The notes under the pieces: model-generated
The model's input: only the letters and a program-made list of their open reading frames with translations
The model's database searches: none
Told to the model about the DNA's origin: nothing
DNA from: Luteibacter yeojuensis
GTDB taxonomy: Bacteria > Pseudomonadota > Gammaproteobacteria > Xanthomonadales > Rhodanobacteraceae
Direction of reading: 5' to 3'
Length of the DNA stretch: 64,000 nt
Assembly: GCF_000964085.1 (NCBI RefSeq)
Contig: NZ_JZRB01000046.1
Location: 1 to 64,000 of the forward strand
Translations under genes and position numbers: made by a program
Shown: positions 53,999-63,495 of the stretch, one piece after another
How the letters are laid out: each line of letters opens with the position of its first letter
Position numbering within the stretch: position 1 is the stretch's first letter

Positions 53999-54955
53999 AT
54001 GGATACCGATTCGCAGGACGCGGCCACGCCCGCGGCCACCCCGGCTGCACTGGCCGGCATCTGGCGCCGCTGGGCTGCCTTCCTCATTGACTGGGTCATC
54101 CTTTCGCTCGGTGGTTTCATCGCCGGCCTCGTGCTGTTCGATGTGTTCGTCGCCATGGGCGTATGGACGCGTGTCATGGGTTTCGCCATCGCCACCACCT
54201 ACTTCGGCATCTTCGACAGTGGCTGGGGCGGTGCGAGCTCGCCCGGCAAGAAGGTGCTTGGCATCCGCGTGGTTGACAACGGCGGGCGTGTCATCGGCAT
54301 GCCGCGTGCCTTCCTGCGTGCCGCGCTGATCTGCGCACCGCTCATCCTCAACAGCTTCTACGCGGTGCGCCAGGGGGATTACGCCCACCTTGCCGTCAAC
54401 GGCCTGTTCGGCGGGTGGATGGTGGGCTCCTTGTACATGCTTGCGTTCAATCGCGGCACGCGCCAGGGGTTGCACGACCTCGCCACGCGCACCTTCGTCA
54501 TCCGGGGACGGGCCACGCGCCTGGGGTTGTCGGGTTACCGCTTCTGGCGGCCGCACCTCATGATCGTGCTGGGCATCTTCGCCCTCCTGCTGCCCGTCGC
54601 GCTCGCGGGGCTCCCCATCTTCCTGCACTTCGCACCGGGCTCGATGATGCGCGCGGAAAAGGTGCCGGTGGGCCCGGTGGAGGTGGTGAACGCGAAGCTG
54701 TCGTGGAAGCTGCGCAAGGGCGGGGCGGGAGGCAAGCCGGAATGCCGGGCGGCCCTGGTTTACCTCACGGGCCCCGGCATCGACGACGCGTCCTTGGCGC
54801 GCAAGGTGGCGATGGCGCTGGTGGCGCGGTCGCCCTGCCAGGTCGTCACGAACTTGAGCGTGCGGATGCAATACGGCTACGACATGGGGTTTTCCAGCGG
54901 CACGGCTTACCGCGATTACCTCATCGATGAAGCGGACATGACCGCCGCGCCTTGA
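53999..54955 (+). CDS. RDD family membrane protein
   Basis: A 318-residue protein with an RDD-type domain. WRRWAAFLIDWVILSLGGFI carries the R and D of the first helix, and SSPGKKVLGIRVVDNGG and RGTRQGLHDLATRTFV are further RDD blocks. A fourth helix (about 183-205) leads to a C-terminal domain (about 210-318) with two cysteines (KPECRAAL, SPCQVVTN). The role of RDD proteins is poorly known; some are ion transporters. The AGGGAGGG site supports the ATG at 53999. The DUF3014 gene follows after 56 bases. Confidence 0.82.
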   Translation: MDTDSQDAATPAATPAALAGIWRRWAAFLIDWVILSLGGFIAGLVLFDVFVAMGVWTRVMGFAIATTYFGIFDSGWGGASSPGKKVLGIRVVDNGGRVIGMPRAFLRAALICAPLILNSFYAVRQGDYAHLAVNGLFGGWMVGSLYMLAFNRGTRQGLHDLATRTFVIRGRATRLGLSGYRFWRPHLMIVLGIFALLLPVALAGLPIFLHFAPGSMMRAEKVPVGPVEVVNAKLSWKLRKGGAGGKPECRAALVYLTGPGIDDASLARKVAMALVARSPCQVVTNLSVRMQYGYDMGFSSGTAYRDYLIDEADMTAAP

Positions 54956-55011
54956 ACCAACGGGTGGATTCGTAGTCCCATGGGGGCTGGTTCCACTTAG
55001 GGTGTGTCGCG

Positions 55012-55833
55012 TTGAGTAGTCAGTCGTCGGGTTCGAAGTGGTTGGCGGGCGTCCTTGTCATCGCCATCGTTGCGCTGGGTGCGGTGTTCTTCTACCGCGA
55101 GAAACAGGCTCGCGACACCACGCAGCCGCAACCTCCCGCGGCCACGTCCGCGGCCCTTGCCCACGCGGGCACCGTGCACGAGGCCGCGCTGCCCACGCAC
55201 CCCATCGGCCCCGCCGGGGCGTCGACAGCGGGCCTGCCAGCGCTCGGCGCCAGCGACGACGCCATCATGGCCGGGCTTCTCGCCCTCACCAGCGATGGCG
55301 CGCTGAAGACGCTGCTGCGCCCGGAAGCCATCGTGTCGCGCATGGTCGCCACCATCGATGCGCTGCCGAAGCAGGTCATCGGCATGAACATCCTGCCCAT
55401 GCGCACGCCAACGGGCCGCTTCCAGGTCGAATCCGACGATGGCATGTTCGTCGAATCGAAGAAGAACCTGGAACGCTACGACACCTACATGTACGTGGCC
55501 GACCACGTGGAACCGAAGGCCGCAGCCGCCTGGTACAAGCGCAATTACCCGCTGTTCCAGCAGGCTTACCGCGACCTGGGCACCGGCGGCTATTTCAACG
55601 ACCGCCTCATCGAGGTCATCGACCACCTGCTGGCCGCGCCCGAACCGAAGGGCCCGCTGCAGCTGTTGCCCGAGAAGGTGGGCTACGTCTACGCCAACCC
55701 GCAGTTCGAGCAGCTGTCGGTGGGGCAGAAGTTCATGATCCGCGTGGGCGCGGCGAACGAGGCGAAGTTGAAAGCGAAGCTGCGTGCGTTGCGCGAGGCC
55801 ATCGTGGCGGATGCGCCGCAGGCGGCGCACTGA
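55012..55833 (+). CDS. DUF3014 family membrane-anchored protein
   Basis: A 273-residue protein with one N-terminal membrane helix (about 10-28), a Pro/Ala-rich linker, then the DUF3014 domain. Typical blocks are TLLRPEAIVSRMVATIDALP, NILPMRTPTGRFQVE, DHVEPKAAAAWYKRNYPLFQ and GYFNDRLIEVIDHLL. The start is TTG at 55012; no ATG exists before the helix, and TAGGG is placed as a weak ribosome-binding site. The soluble part should face the periplasm. Function unknown. A REP doublet lies right behind the gene. Confidence 0.82.
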   Translation: MSSQSSGSKWLAGVLVIAIVALGAVFFYREKQARDTTQPQPPAATSAALAHAGTVHEAALPTHPIGPAGASTAGLPALGASDDAIMAGLLALTSDGALKTLLRPEAIVSRMVATIDALPKQVIGMNILPMRTPTGRFQVESDDGMFVESKKNLERYDTYMYVADHVEPKAAAAWYKRNYPLFQQAYRDLGTGGYFNDRLIEVIDHLLAAPEPKGPLQLLPEKVGYVYANPQFEQLSVGQKFMIRVGAANEAKLKAKLRALREAIVADAPQAAH

Positions 55834-55844
55834 GTCTGTTTTTT

Positions 55845-55908
55845 GTAGGAGCCCACTCCGTGGGCGACGCTCTTCGCGAGAGGCGTCGCCCACGGAGTGG
55901 GCTCCTAC
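55845..55908. repeat. REP family B inverted doublet
   Basis: GTAGGAGCCCACTCCGTGGG-CGACGC and its near-perfect inverted copy are separated by a short TCTTCGCGAGAG-type loop. It fills the gap between the convergent DUF3014 and cyclophilin genes. Confidence 0.92.
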
Positions 55909-55920
55909 GATGGCATCGCG

Positions 55921-56838
55921 TTACTTTGCCGACGGGTCGCGCGTTGGCACGTTGATGTTGCACAGATCGATCTTGCCCGCCGGGCGGGTGTAGAAGTCGT
56001 CGCGGCGGTTGCGCTTTGCGTCGACCACCGCGGCGAACACCTTGCTGTCGGTGCGTAGCACCTGGATCGGCGTGCGCTCGGCTTCGGGCACGTCGGTGGC
56101 GAGGCGCACGCTCTTGATCGTCACGCGCTGCTCGGGCTTGTCGTAGAAGCCCATGGGCTCGCCGCCGCGCGGGTAGGCGGAGAGGAGCTCCATGCCCTTG
56201 ATGACCTTGCCGGCCACGGCCAGGTTGCGGTCGAGGTTGCGCGGGGCCTGGCCGATGATCGCGTACAGCGAGCTGCCGTTGCCGGTTTCCGCGCCGGTGT
56301 CACGGGCCACGCCCACCGTGCCGTAACAGTGCGTGATCCAGGCTTCGCCGGCTTTCGCATCGCGCGCGACAGGGAAGCCATCGGAGAAGCCCACTTCCGG
56401 CGCGTACACGTCGCCATCGGCCAGTTTCGTGAAGGGGTAAGCCTTGCCGCCCTTGCGGGTGAATTCCGGTGGCAGGGTTTCTTTCGCGGTGCCGAGGCTC
56501 TTTGCCTTGGCCTTGTCGTCGCCATCGGGGTCGCCCCACTGGGTGACGAAGTTGTCCTGCACGCGGATGACCTGCGTGCCGTCGAAGTAGTGCTCGCGGA
56601 TCAGCGTGCGGATGTTGGCCGCGTGCAGCGGGGTCCAGTCCTGGGCCAGCTCGATGACGACGCGGCCCTGCGGCAGGTCCATGTACACGAGGTTCTGCGG
56701 ATCGGGCGTGCGCCAGTCGGCGGGCGTCGACTTCGCGAGCAGTTCCTTGGCGGTGGGCGATTTCTTCGCCTCGTCGGCGAGGGCGGGCAGCGCCACCGCG
56801 GCGGCAAGGGCGAGCGCGAGGCAGGTACGTGCGAGCAT
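55921..56838 (-). CDS. secreted peptidyl-prolyl cis-trans isomerase (cyclophilin)
   Basis: A 305-residue cyclophilin-type isomerase with a signal peptide (MLARTCLALALAAAVALPALA, cleavage near residue 21). The core includes LVYMDLPQGRVVIELAQDW, FDGTQVIRVQDNFVTQWGDP with the catalytic arginine region, and GSSLYAIIGQAPRNLDRNLAVAG. It is longer than PpiA-type enzymes, with extra loops and a C-terminal extension (about 230-305). It would help folding of periplasmic proteins. No operon partner. Confidence 0.9.
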   Translation of the reverse strand: MLARTCLALALAAAVALPALADEAKKSPTAKELLAKSTPADWRTPDPQNLVYMDLPQGRVVIELAQDWTPLHAANIRTLIREHYFDGTQVIRVQDNFVTQWGDPDGDDKAKAKSLGTAKETLPPEFTRKGGKAYPFTKLADGDVYAPEVGFSDGFPVARDAKAGEAWITHCYGTVGVARDTGAETGNGSSLYAIIGQAPRNLDRNLAVAGKVIKGMELLSAYPRGGEPMGFYDKPEQRVTIKSVRLATDVPEAERTPIQVLRTDSKVFAAVVDAKRNRRDDFYTRPAGKIDLCNINVPTRDPSAK

Positions 56839-56881
56839 GGTATCCCCGGGTTTGGTTTGGCCCGGGGAACGTTAGCAGACT

Positions 56882-58300
56882 CTACAGCCCGATGATGGCC
56901 TTCGGCTCGAGGTAGGCATCGAGGCCGAAGACGCCGTTCTCGCGACCCAGCCCCGACTGCTTGAAGCCGCCGAACGGCGCCTTCGGCTCGTGGGTGAGCG
57001 TGTTGACCATGACGCGGCCCGAGTCGATCCGTGCGGCGACGCGCGCACCGCGCCCAAGGTCCGTGGTGGCGATGTAGGCCGATAGGCCGTACGGCGTGTC
57101 GTTCGCGATGGCGATGGCTTCCTCTTCCGTGTCGTAGGGCAGGATCGCCAGTACGGGCCCGAAGATCTCGTCGCGGGCGATCGCCATGTCGTTGCGCACG
57201 TCGGTGAACACGGTAGGACGCACCAGCCAGCCGCGGTCGTACCCGTCCGGGCGGCCCTCGCCGCCCGCCAGCACGCGGGCGCCCTCGGCGATACCCGTGC
57301 GGATATAGCCCTGCACGCGATGCCACTGCTTCGCGCTGACCATGGGCCCAATGGTGGTCTCCTCGCGTGCCGGGTCGCCCGATACCTCGGCCGCGACGGC
57401 ATCGCCCACCCGCGCCTCGAACTCGGCCAGGCGCGAGCGCGGCACGAGGATGCGCGTACCCGCGATGCAGGCCTGCCCGCTGTTCATGAAGCCGGCCTGG
57501 ATCGCCATCGGTACAGCGGTGGTGAAATCCGCATCGTCGAGGATGAGCGTGGGCGACTTGCCGCCGAGCTCCAGCGTCACGCGCTTCACGTCATCGGCGG
57601 CGGCGCGCAGGATGCCCTTGCCGACAGCGGTGGAACCGGTGAAGGAAATCTTCCGCACGTCGGGCGATTCGACGATGGCGTTGCCCACCGTGTCGCCGCG
57701 GCCTGTGACGATGTTGAACACGCCCGCGGGCGCACCGGCTTCGTGCAGCGCCGCCATCACCACGCTCGTCTGCAGCGCGCTCATCTCGCTGGGCTTGATC
57801 ACCGCGGTGCAGCCCGCGGCGAGCGCGGCGGCGAGCTTGCCGGTGATGAAGCTGGCATTGCTGTTCCACGGGGTGATGAGGCCGACGACGCCCACCGGCT
57901 GCATCACCACCTTCGCGATGCCGAGCTGGCGCTCGAAGGCGTAGTGCTCCATCGCGTGGATGGCATCGAGGAACACCTGCGCGGCGTACCGCACCATCCA
58001 GCGGGCACGCGACACCGGTGCGCCGTATTCCTCGGTCACGGCGGCAAACAGTTCGTCCTCGCGGGCGGCCACGGCATCGTGCATGCGCCGGAGCAGGGCG
58101 GCACGCTCGGCCAGGGTGGTCCGGGACCAGGCGGGCAGGGCGCGTTTGGCGGCGGCGATGGCCCGGCGGGCGTCGTCGGCGTCGGCAAGGCGGACCGTGC
58201 CGATCACCAACTCGGTGGCCGGGTTGAACAGCTCGAAGCGCTCCTCGCCGTGCGGGGTGGCAAAGGCGCCGTCGATATAGATCTGGGTGAGGTCGTGCAT
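56882..58300 (-). CDS. NAD(P)-dependent aldehyde dehydrogenase
   Basis: A 472-residue aldehyde dehydrogenase. The catalytic glutamate is in VTLELGGKSPTLI and the cysteine in MNSGQACIAGTR; PWNSNASFITGKLAAAL and SFTGSTAVGKGI bind the coenzyme. It resembles broad-specificity ALDHs. The gene is divergent from a LysR regulator with 101 bases between starts, a common arrangement in which the regulator controls the enzyme. GGGAG precedes the ATG at 58300; the extended frame was rejected. Substrate unknown. Confidence 0.9.
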   Translation of the reverse strand: MHDLTQIYIDGAFATPHGEERFELFNPATELVIGTVRLADADDARRAIAAAKRALPAWSRTTLAERAALLRRMHDAVAAREDELFAAVTEEYGAPVSRARWMVRYAAQVFLDAIHAMEHYAFERQLGIAKVVMQPVGVVGLITPWNSNASFITGKLAAALAAGCTAVIKPSEMSALQTSVVMAALHEAGAPAGVFNIVTGRGDTVGNAIVESPDVRKISFTGSTAVGKGILRAAADDVKRVTLELGGKSPTLILDDADFTTAVPMAIQAGFMNSGQACIAGTRILVPRSRLAEFEARVGDAVAAEVSGDPAREETTIGPMVSAKQWHRVQGYIRTGIAEGARVLAGGEGRPDGYDRGWLVRPTVFTDVRNDMAIARDEIFGPVLAILPYDTEEEAIAIANDTPYGLSAYIATTDLGRGARVAARIDSGRVMVNTLTHEPKAPFGGFKQSGLGRENGVFGLDAYLEPKAIIGL

Positions 58301-58354
58301 GGCAGGGCTCCCGTGGGTTGGCGACACAACCAAGGGTGAGGCCTGGCCATTGAT

Positions 58355-58383
58355 TTGATAAGGTGGACTAAGCCGAATAGGTT
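58355..58383 (+). promoter_or_regulatory. likely lysR promoter in the divergent gap
   Basis: TTGATA, 17 bases and TAGGTT lie in an AT-rich patch that stands out from the GC-rich surroundings, putting transcription near 58390. The LysR operator and the divergent ALDH promoter are probably in the same 101-base gap, but no clear T-N11-A palindrome could be fixed. Confidence 0.4.
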
Positions 58384-58401
58384 ATTAAGCGGGGGCGGAT
58401 A

Positions 58402-59289
58402 ATGCGCAGCGGGCTGACGGAACTCGAAGCGGTGCTCGCGGTGGCCCGGCACGGGAGCTTCCGTGCCGCCGCGGCGGAGCTGGAAATGTCCACGTCGGCG
58501 CTCAGCCAGGCCGTGGCCGCCCTCGAGGCGCGGCTTGGCGCGCGCCTCTTCCACCGCACCACGCGCAGCGTGCGGCTCACCGATGCCGGCACGCGTTTCG
58601 TGGCGGATATCGGGCCCGCCGTTTCGGGCATCCGCGACGCGATGGCCCGCGTGGGGGAGGCTAGCGATGAGCTGGTCGGCACCTTGCGGCTCAACACCTC
58701 GGTCGGCGCGGCCCGGCGGCTCATGCAGCCCCTGCTGATCCCCTACATGCGGCGCTACCCGCGCGTGCAGGTGGAGCTGGTGACCGAGGCGCGGCTCATC
58801 GACATCGTCCGCGAGGGCTACGACGCCGGCTTCCGCACCACCGACGTGGTGCCGGGCGACATGGTGGCCGTGCCGCTGGGCGCGCCCATCCGCCACCTCG
58901 TGGTCGGCGCGCCATCGTACTTCGCGGCACACGGCCGCCCGGCATCGCCCGGCGATCTCGGTAAGCATGTCTCGGTCCGCGCCCGCATGGCCTCGGGCAG
59001 CATCTACCACTGGGAATTCGAGCGCCACGGCGAGGAGACCATGGTGGACGTGCCGGGCACCGTGACGCTGGACGAGCCCCACCTGCTGCGCGAGGCGGCG
59101 CTGGCGGGGCTCGGCCTGGTCTACCTCAGCGAATATGACGTGGAAGCGGACATCGCCGCCGGGCGGCTGGAGAGCGTGCTGGACGAGTGGACGCCGCCGT
59201 TCGCGCGCCTGGCCCTTTATTACCCGGGCCGGCGCCATGTGCCGGGGCCGCTGCGGGCGCTGGTCGAGCTCATCAGGGAAACCGGCTAG
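58402..59289 (+). CDS. LysR-type transcriptional regulator
   Basis: A 295-residue LysR regulator. The winged helix-turn-helix occupies about 1-60 (LEAVLAVARHGSFRAAAAEL, then MSTSALSQAVAALEARLGARL), and a periplasmic-binding-like effector domain follows from about 88. The sequence SVRLTDAGTRFVADIGPAV and later segments are of the subgroup close to DsdC/NAC-independent regulators of aldehyde or quinone genes. It likely controls the divergent aldehyde dehydrogenase; the inducer is unknown. Confidence 0.93.
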   Translation: MRSGLTELEAVLAVARHGSFRAAAAELEMSTSALSQAVAALEARLGARLFHRTTRSVRLTDAGTRFVADIGPAVSGIRDAMARVGEASDELVGTLRLNTSVGAARRLMQPLLIPYMRRYPRVQVELVTEARLIDIVREGYDAGFRTTDVVPGDMVAVPLGAPIRHLVVGAPSYFAAHGRPASPGDLGKHVSVRARMASGSIYHWEFERHGEETMVDVPGTVTLDEPHLLREAALAGLGLVYLSEYDVEADIAAGRLESVLDEWTPPFARLALYYPGRRHVPGPLRALVELIRETG

Positions 59290-59369
59290 GCGCCCGTGCC
59301 ACCGGTCATGGCGAACCTTTTTGCGCCGGGAGGCATCCTTCCCCGCAGGAACTCACGACCGGATCCCGC

Positions 59370-61601
59370 ATGCGCCGCCGCGCCACCCTTCTGTTCGCCC
59401 TGCTGGCCCTTGGCACCACCGCCGCCCACGCGGAGGTGGTGGTCGATGGCCATATCGACCCAGCCGAATGGCAGGGCGCGCGGCACATCACCGATTTCCG
59501 CCAGACGCAGCCGCGCACCGGCAAGCCGGGCTCCCAGCCGACCGAGGCGTGGGTGCTTTCGACCCCGAAAGGCCTGGCCGTGGCCATCCGCGTCACGCAA
59601 TCGGCCGATATACCGCGTTCGCGCCAGGCCGCGCGCCGTGACGAGGACGCACTGGTCGATCGCATCAACGTCATGGTGGATTTCGATGGCAACGGGCGGA
59701 CGGGCTTTGATTTCGAGGTGAAGTCCACGGGCGGCATCGCGGACGAGGTGATCACCAACGAATCCGATTTCAGCTACGACTGGGACGGCATCTGGGACCA
59801 CGCGGTAAGCGAGGACGCCGCGGGTTACAGCGTGGAGGTGCTCATCCCGTGGTACGTGGCGCAGATGCGCAAGCCAGCCGGCGATACGCGCACCATCGGC
59901 CTCTACATCGACCGCGTCATCGGCAGCACGGGCGAGCGCATGGCGTGGCCCGCGGTGAGCTTCGACCAGGGCCGCTTCCTGTCGGTGTTCAACAAGGTGG
60001 AGCTGCCGGCGTATTCGCAATCGCTGTTCGCCGTCACGCCGTATCTTGTCGGCCGCGTGGCGCAGGGCCATGCGGGGGCGTCGTTCCAGGAAGGCGCCGA
60101 CATCCTGTGGAAGCCGAACGGGCAGACCCAGCTCACGGCCACCATCAACCCCGATTTCGGCCAGGTGGAAAGCGACGACCTGGTGGTGAACTTCTCGCCC
60201 GAAGAAACGTTCTTCACCGACAAGCGCCCGTTCTTCACCGAGAACCAGGGCATCTTCGATTTCAGCCTGCTCGACGATGATTCGCAGCTGATTTACACAC
60301 GGCGCGTGGGCGGCGAAGCCGACGACGGCCACGGGCCGGCGGATATCTCCGCGGCCGTGAAGGTCAACGGCAGCGTGGGGCAGACAAGCTACGGCATCCT
60401 GACCGCGCAGGAGAAAGGCGATGCCGGGCGTACGTTCGGCGCGCTGCGCCTGTTGCGCAGCCTCGATACGCAAAGCTTTGGCATGCTGGCCACGCGCGTG
60501 AACCACCCCTACGAAGACCGTGACGCGAACGTGCTGGGTTTCGACCACCGCTGGCAGCCGAACGACGCGTTCAACATCACCAGCAACGTGGTGGGCAGCA
60601 AGATCGACCAGCCGCAGGCGAACAGCGCGGGCCTGGGCGGAACCTCCATCGCGTACTGGCAAATGAACGATACGTGGGCGCAACAGTGGCTGGGCATGTA
60701 CTTCGGCCGCCGCCTCGACATCAACGACTTCGGCTACCTGCCGCGCAACAACATGGCGTACCTGCACTGGGAGGTGCGCCAGCGCGTCACCAGCATGCCG
60801 GCGGATTCGGCGTACAGCTCGCTGCTGTGGCGCTATCGCGTCTCCGCGCTCGACAGCACGCAGGGCCTCACCGTGCACCGGCGCTTCCGCGTGCAGCTCA
60901 ATGCCAACCGCAAGGACGGCGGCATGGAACTGTGGCGGCTGGATGGGTTCACGGCCTCGTACGACGACCTGCTCACCCGCGGCGGCAACCCGCTGCACAA
61001 CCCACCCACGGCGAAGCTGCAGTACGAGCGCGAGCGCCCCCGCATCGGGCGCTGGGCCTGGACGGCCGAAGGCTTCATCGGTGGCAACGAGCTCACGGGC
61101 TTCCACCGCCTCGGCTACTACTTCAAGTTCGTGCCGACCTACTTCATCACCGATGCCTTCAGCGTCTTCGCCGGCGCGAGCTACGAGTGGGACCCGAACT
61201 GGCTGATCTGGCAGCACGACAACCTGGTGGGCTCGTTCGACGGCCGCACCGTCGGCATCGACAGCGGCGTGAACTGGAACTTAGGCAACCGGCAGGAGCT
61301 GCGCATCAAGCTGCAGACGCTGGCTGTGGGGGCGAAGCTGCGCGGCGCGTACGAGATCGGGCCCACGGGCCACGCCATGTCCAGCGACGAACCGATCGAC
61401 GGCCTCGGGGTCGCGAACCTGGGCTTCCAGGTGCGCTACCGCTATGAGATCGCACCGCTGTCGAATCTCTACATCGTGTACAACCGCGGCGGCTACCAGC
61501 AGGACGCGAACGACGAGGTCGATTCGCAGTTCCGCCACGGGTTCTCGCTGAAGGATGTGAACGAGGGGCTGGTGAAGGTGGCCTACCGGCTGGAGTTCTA
61601 G
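59370..61601 (+). CDS. DUF5916/CBM9-like outer-membrane-type protein
   Basis: A 743-residue exported protein with a signal peptide (MRRRATLLFALLALGTTAAHA, cleavage near 21). An N-terminal carbohydrate-binding family 9-like domain (about 22-215: VDGHIDPAEWQGA, then VDFDGNGRTGFDFEV and PWYVAQMRKP) is joined to a long beta-strand-rich region (about 230-743) typical of DUF5916, probably an outer-membrane barrel ending in an aromatic residue (LEF). NPDFGQVESDDLVVNFSPEE is a strongly conserved family block. Function is unknown. It is followed by a GH15 gene on the same strand after 68 bases, which suggests a link to glycans, though not a proven one. Confidence 0.85.
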   Translation: MRRRATLLFALLALGTTAAHAEVVVDGHIDPAEWQGARHITDFRQTQPRTGKPGSQPTEAWVLSTPKGLAVAIRVTQSADIPRSRQAARRDEDALVDRINVMVDFDGNGRTGFDFEVKSTGGIADEVITNESDFSYDWDGIWDHAVSEDAAGYSVEVLIPWYVAQMRKPAGDTRTIGLYIDRVIGSTGERMAWPAVSFDQGRFLSVFNKVELPAYSQSLFAVTPYLVGRVAQGHAGASFQEGADILWKPNGQTQLTATINPDFGQVESDDLVVNFSPEETFFTDKRPFFTENQGIFDFSLLDDDSQLIYTRRVGGEADDGHGPADISAAVKVNGSVGQTSYGILTAQEKGDAGRTFGALRLLRSLDTQSFGMLATRVNHPYEDRDANVLGFDHRWQPNDAFNITSNVVGSKIDQPQANSAGLGGTSIAYWQMNDTWAQQWLGMYFGRRLDINDFGYLPRNNMAYLHWEVRQRVTSMPADSAYSSLLWRYRVSALDSTQGLTVHRRFRVQLNANRKDGGMELWRLDGFTASYDDLLTRGGNPLHNPPTAKLQYERERPRIGRWAWTAEGFIGGNELTGFHRLGYYFKFVPTYFITDAFSVFAGASYEWDPNWLIWQHDNLVGSFDGRTVGIDSGVNWNLGNRQELRIKLQTLAVGAKLRGAYEIGPTGHAMSSDEPIDGLGVANLGFQVRYRYEIAPLSNLYIVYNRGGYQQDANDEVDSQFRHGFSLKDVNEGLVKVAYRLEF

Positions 61602-61669
61602 GCCCCGTCTGCCAAATATTCACATGGACCATGGCATTCCTCCCCCGTCTCTGGTGAAGGAGCAAGGCC

Positions 61670-63487
61670 GTGCCACACCACGCCAACCCCGTCCCTGGCC
61701 GCCACATCAGCGAACACGGCATTGTCGGCGACATGGATACCGCCGCCCTGGTCGCCACCGACGGCACCGTGGATTTCATGTGCTGGCCGCACATGGATAG
61801 CCCGACGATCTTCGCGGCGCTGCTCGATCCGGAGAACGGGGGCGAGTTCAGCGTCGTGCCATCGCTGCAAGACGCGAACCGCATGCAGCTCTATGTTCCC
61901 GAGACCAACGTGCTGATCACGCGCTGGATGGCGGAGGAGGGCAGCATGGAGCTGGTCGACTTCATGCCCCACCCGGATGCGAACCTGCGCGTGCCGCGGG
62001 CGCTGGTGCGTTGCGTTCGCGTGCTTCGCGGCAAGGTGGACGTGCACGTGCGTTGCCGGCCCAGGCTGGATTACGCGCGCGAAGTGCCTGACGTGGAGGC
62101 TTACGGCGACACCGCCGTGTTCCATGCGGGGAAGCACTCGCTGCGCCTGGCGGCCACGGTGCCGCTGCAGATCGGCGACGGCGAGGCGGGCGCCCGGTTC
62201 CCGCTCGCGCCGGGCAAGGATGTGTGGTTCGTCCTGGGCGACGAGGAGCATGACCCCCTCACCACCGGCGAATGCGAGGCGGCGTTCAAGGAAACCCTGG
62301 ATGCCTGGCGCCGCTGGATGCACCAGTCGCATTACAAGGGCCGCTGGCGCGAGCGCGTTGAGCGCTCGGCGCTGGTGCTGAAGCTGCTCACCTCGCACAA
62401 GTTCGGCTCGATCGCGGCGGCCGCCACGTTCGGCCTGCCCGAAGCCACGGGCGCCGAGCGCAACTGGGACTACCGCGCCACGTGGATACGCGATGCGTCG
62501 TTCACCGTGTACGCCTTCATGCGGCTCGGCTATGTCGACGAAGCGGAGCACTTCCGCGAGTGGATCGAGGCCCGCGTGGCAGCGCTGGACAAGCACTCAT
62601 CGCTGCGCATCATGTACGCGATCAACGGCGACGAAGCGGCGGAAGAGAAGACGCTGGACCACTTCGCCGGCTACGCGAACTCCGTGCCCGTGCGCATCGG
62701 CAACGCCGCGCGCACGCAGACCCAGCTGGATATCTTCGGCGAGCTGATGGATAGCCTGTACCTGGCCAACAAGTACGGCACGGCCATGAGCCACAGCGGC
62801 TGGATGCACGTGCGGCACATGGTCGACCACGTATCGCGCCACTGGCGCGACCCCGACGAGGGCATCTGGGAGATCCGCGACAAGCCGCGGCATTTCCTGC
62901 ATTCGCGGCTTATGTGCTGGGTGGCGCTGGATCGCGCGTTCCGCCTTGCCGGCAAGCGCTCGCTACCGGGCCCGATGGTGGAATGGGCGGCTGAGCGCGA
63001 CCGTATCGCCGAGGATATCTGGGCGAACTTCCGCCACCCGGAGAAAGGCTACTTCGTGCAATCGAGGGGCGGTACCGAGCTCGACGCATCGCTGCTGATG
63101 ATGCCGCTGGTGCGTTTCGTCTCCGCCACCGACCCGGTATGGCTGGCCACGCTGGATGCCATCCGCGACGAGCTGACCGACGACGGCATGGTGTTCCGCT
63201 ACCGCAACGCCGACGGCCTGGAAGGCGGCGAGGGGGCCTTCACCACGTGCACGTTCTGGTACGTCGAGTGCCTCGCCCGCGCGGGGCGCCTGCACGAAGC
63301 ACGCGAGATCATGGCGCGGGGCCTGTTGTACTCGAACCACCTGGGCCTCTTCGCCGAAGAACTGGGCCCGCGCGGCGACCAGCTGGGCAACTTCCCGCAG
63401 GCGCTGACGCACCTGGCGTTCATCAGCGCGGCCTATTACCTCGACCGGCAGCTTTCGAACACTACAGGCCAGGTGTGGCAGCCTTGA
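61670..63487 (+). CDS. glycoside hydrolase family 15 protein (trehalase/glucoamylase-like)
   Basis: A 605-residue cytoplasmic GH15 protein. A beta-sandwich N-domain (about 1-220: ISEHGIVGDMDTAALVATDG) precedes an (alpha/alpha)6 barrel with GAERNWDYRATWIRDASFTVY, the catalytic acid region DPDEGIWEIRD and the base region LGLFAEELGPRGDQLGNFPQA. Family members include trehalases and glucoamylases; the particular substrate cannot be told. The start is GTG 61670, chosen because AAGGAG lies seven bases upstream. Between it and the next convergent gene is a REP doublet. Confidence 0.92.
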   Translation: MPHHANPVPGRHISEHGIVGDMDTAALVATDGTVDFMCWPHMDSPTIFAALLDPENGGEFSVVPSLQDANRMQLYVPETNVLITRWMAEEGSMELVDFMPHPDANLRVPRALVRCVRVLRGKVDVHVRCRPRLDYAREVPDVEAYGDTAVFHAGKHSLRLAATVPLQIGDGEAGARFPLAPGKDVWFVLGDEEHDPLTTGECEAAFKETLDAWRRWMHQSHYKGRWRERVERSALVLKLLTSHKFGSIAAAATFGLPEATGAERNWDYRATWIRDASFTVYAFMRLGYVDEAEHFREWIEARVAALDKHSSLRIMYAINGDEAAEEKTLDHFAGYANSVPVRIGNAARTQTQLDIFGELMDSLYLANKYGTAMSHSGWMHVRHMVDHVSRHWRDPDEGIWEIRDKPRHFLHSRLMCWVALDRAFRLAGKRSLPGPMVEWAAERDRIAEDIWANFRHPEKGYFVQSRGGTELDASLLMMPLVRFVSATDPVWLATLDAIRDELTDDGMVFRYRNADGLEGGEGAFTTCTFWYVECLARAGRLHEAREIMARGLLYSNHLGLFAEELGPRGDQLGNFPQALTHLAFISAAYYLDRQLSNTTGQVWQP

Positions 63488-63495
63488 AGGCTGTC

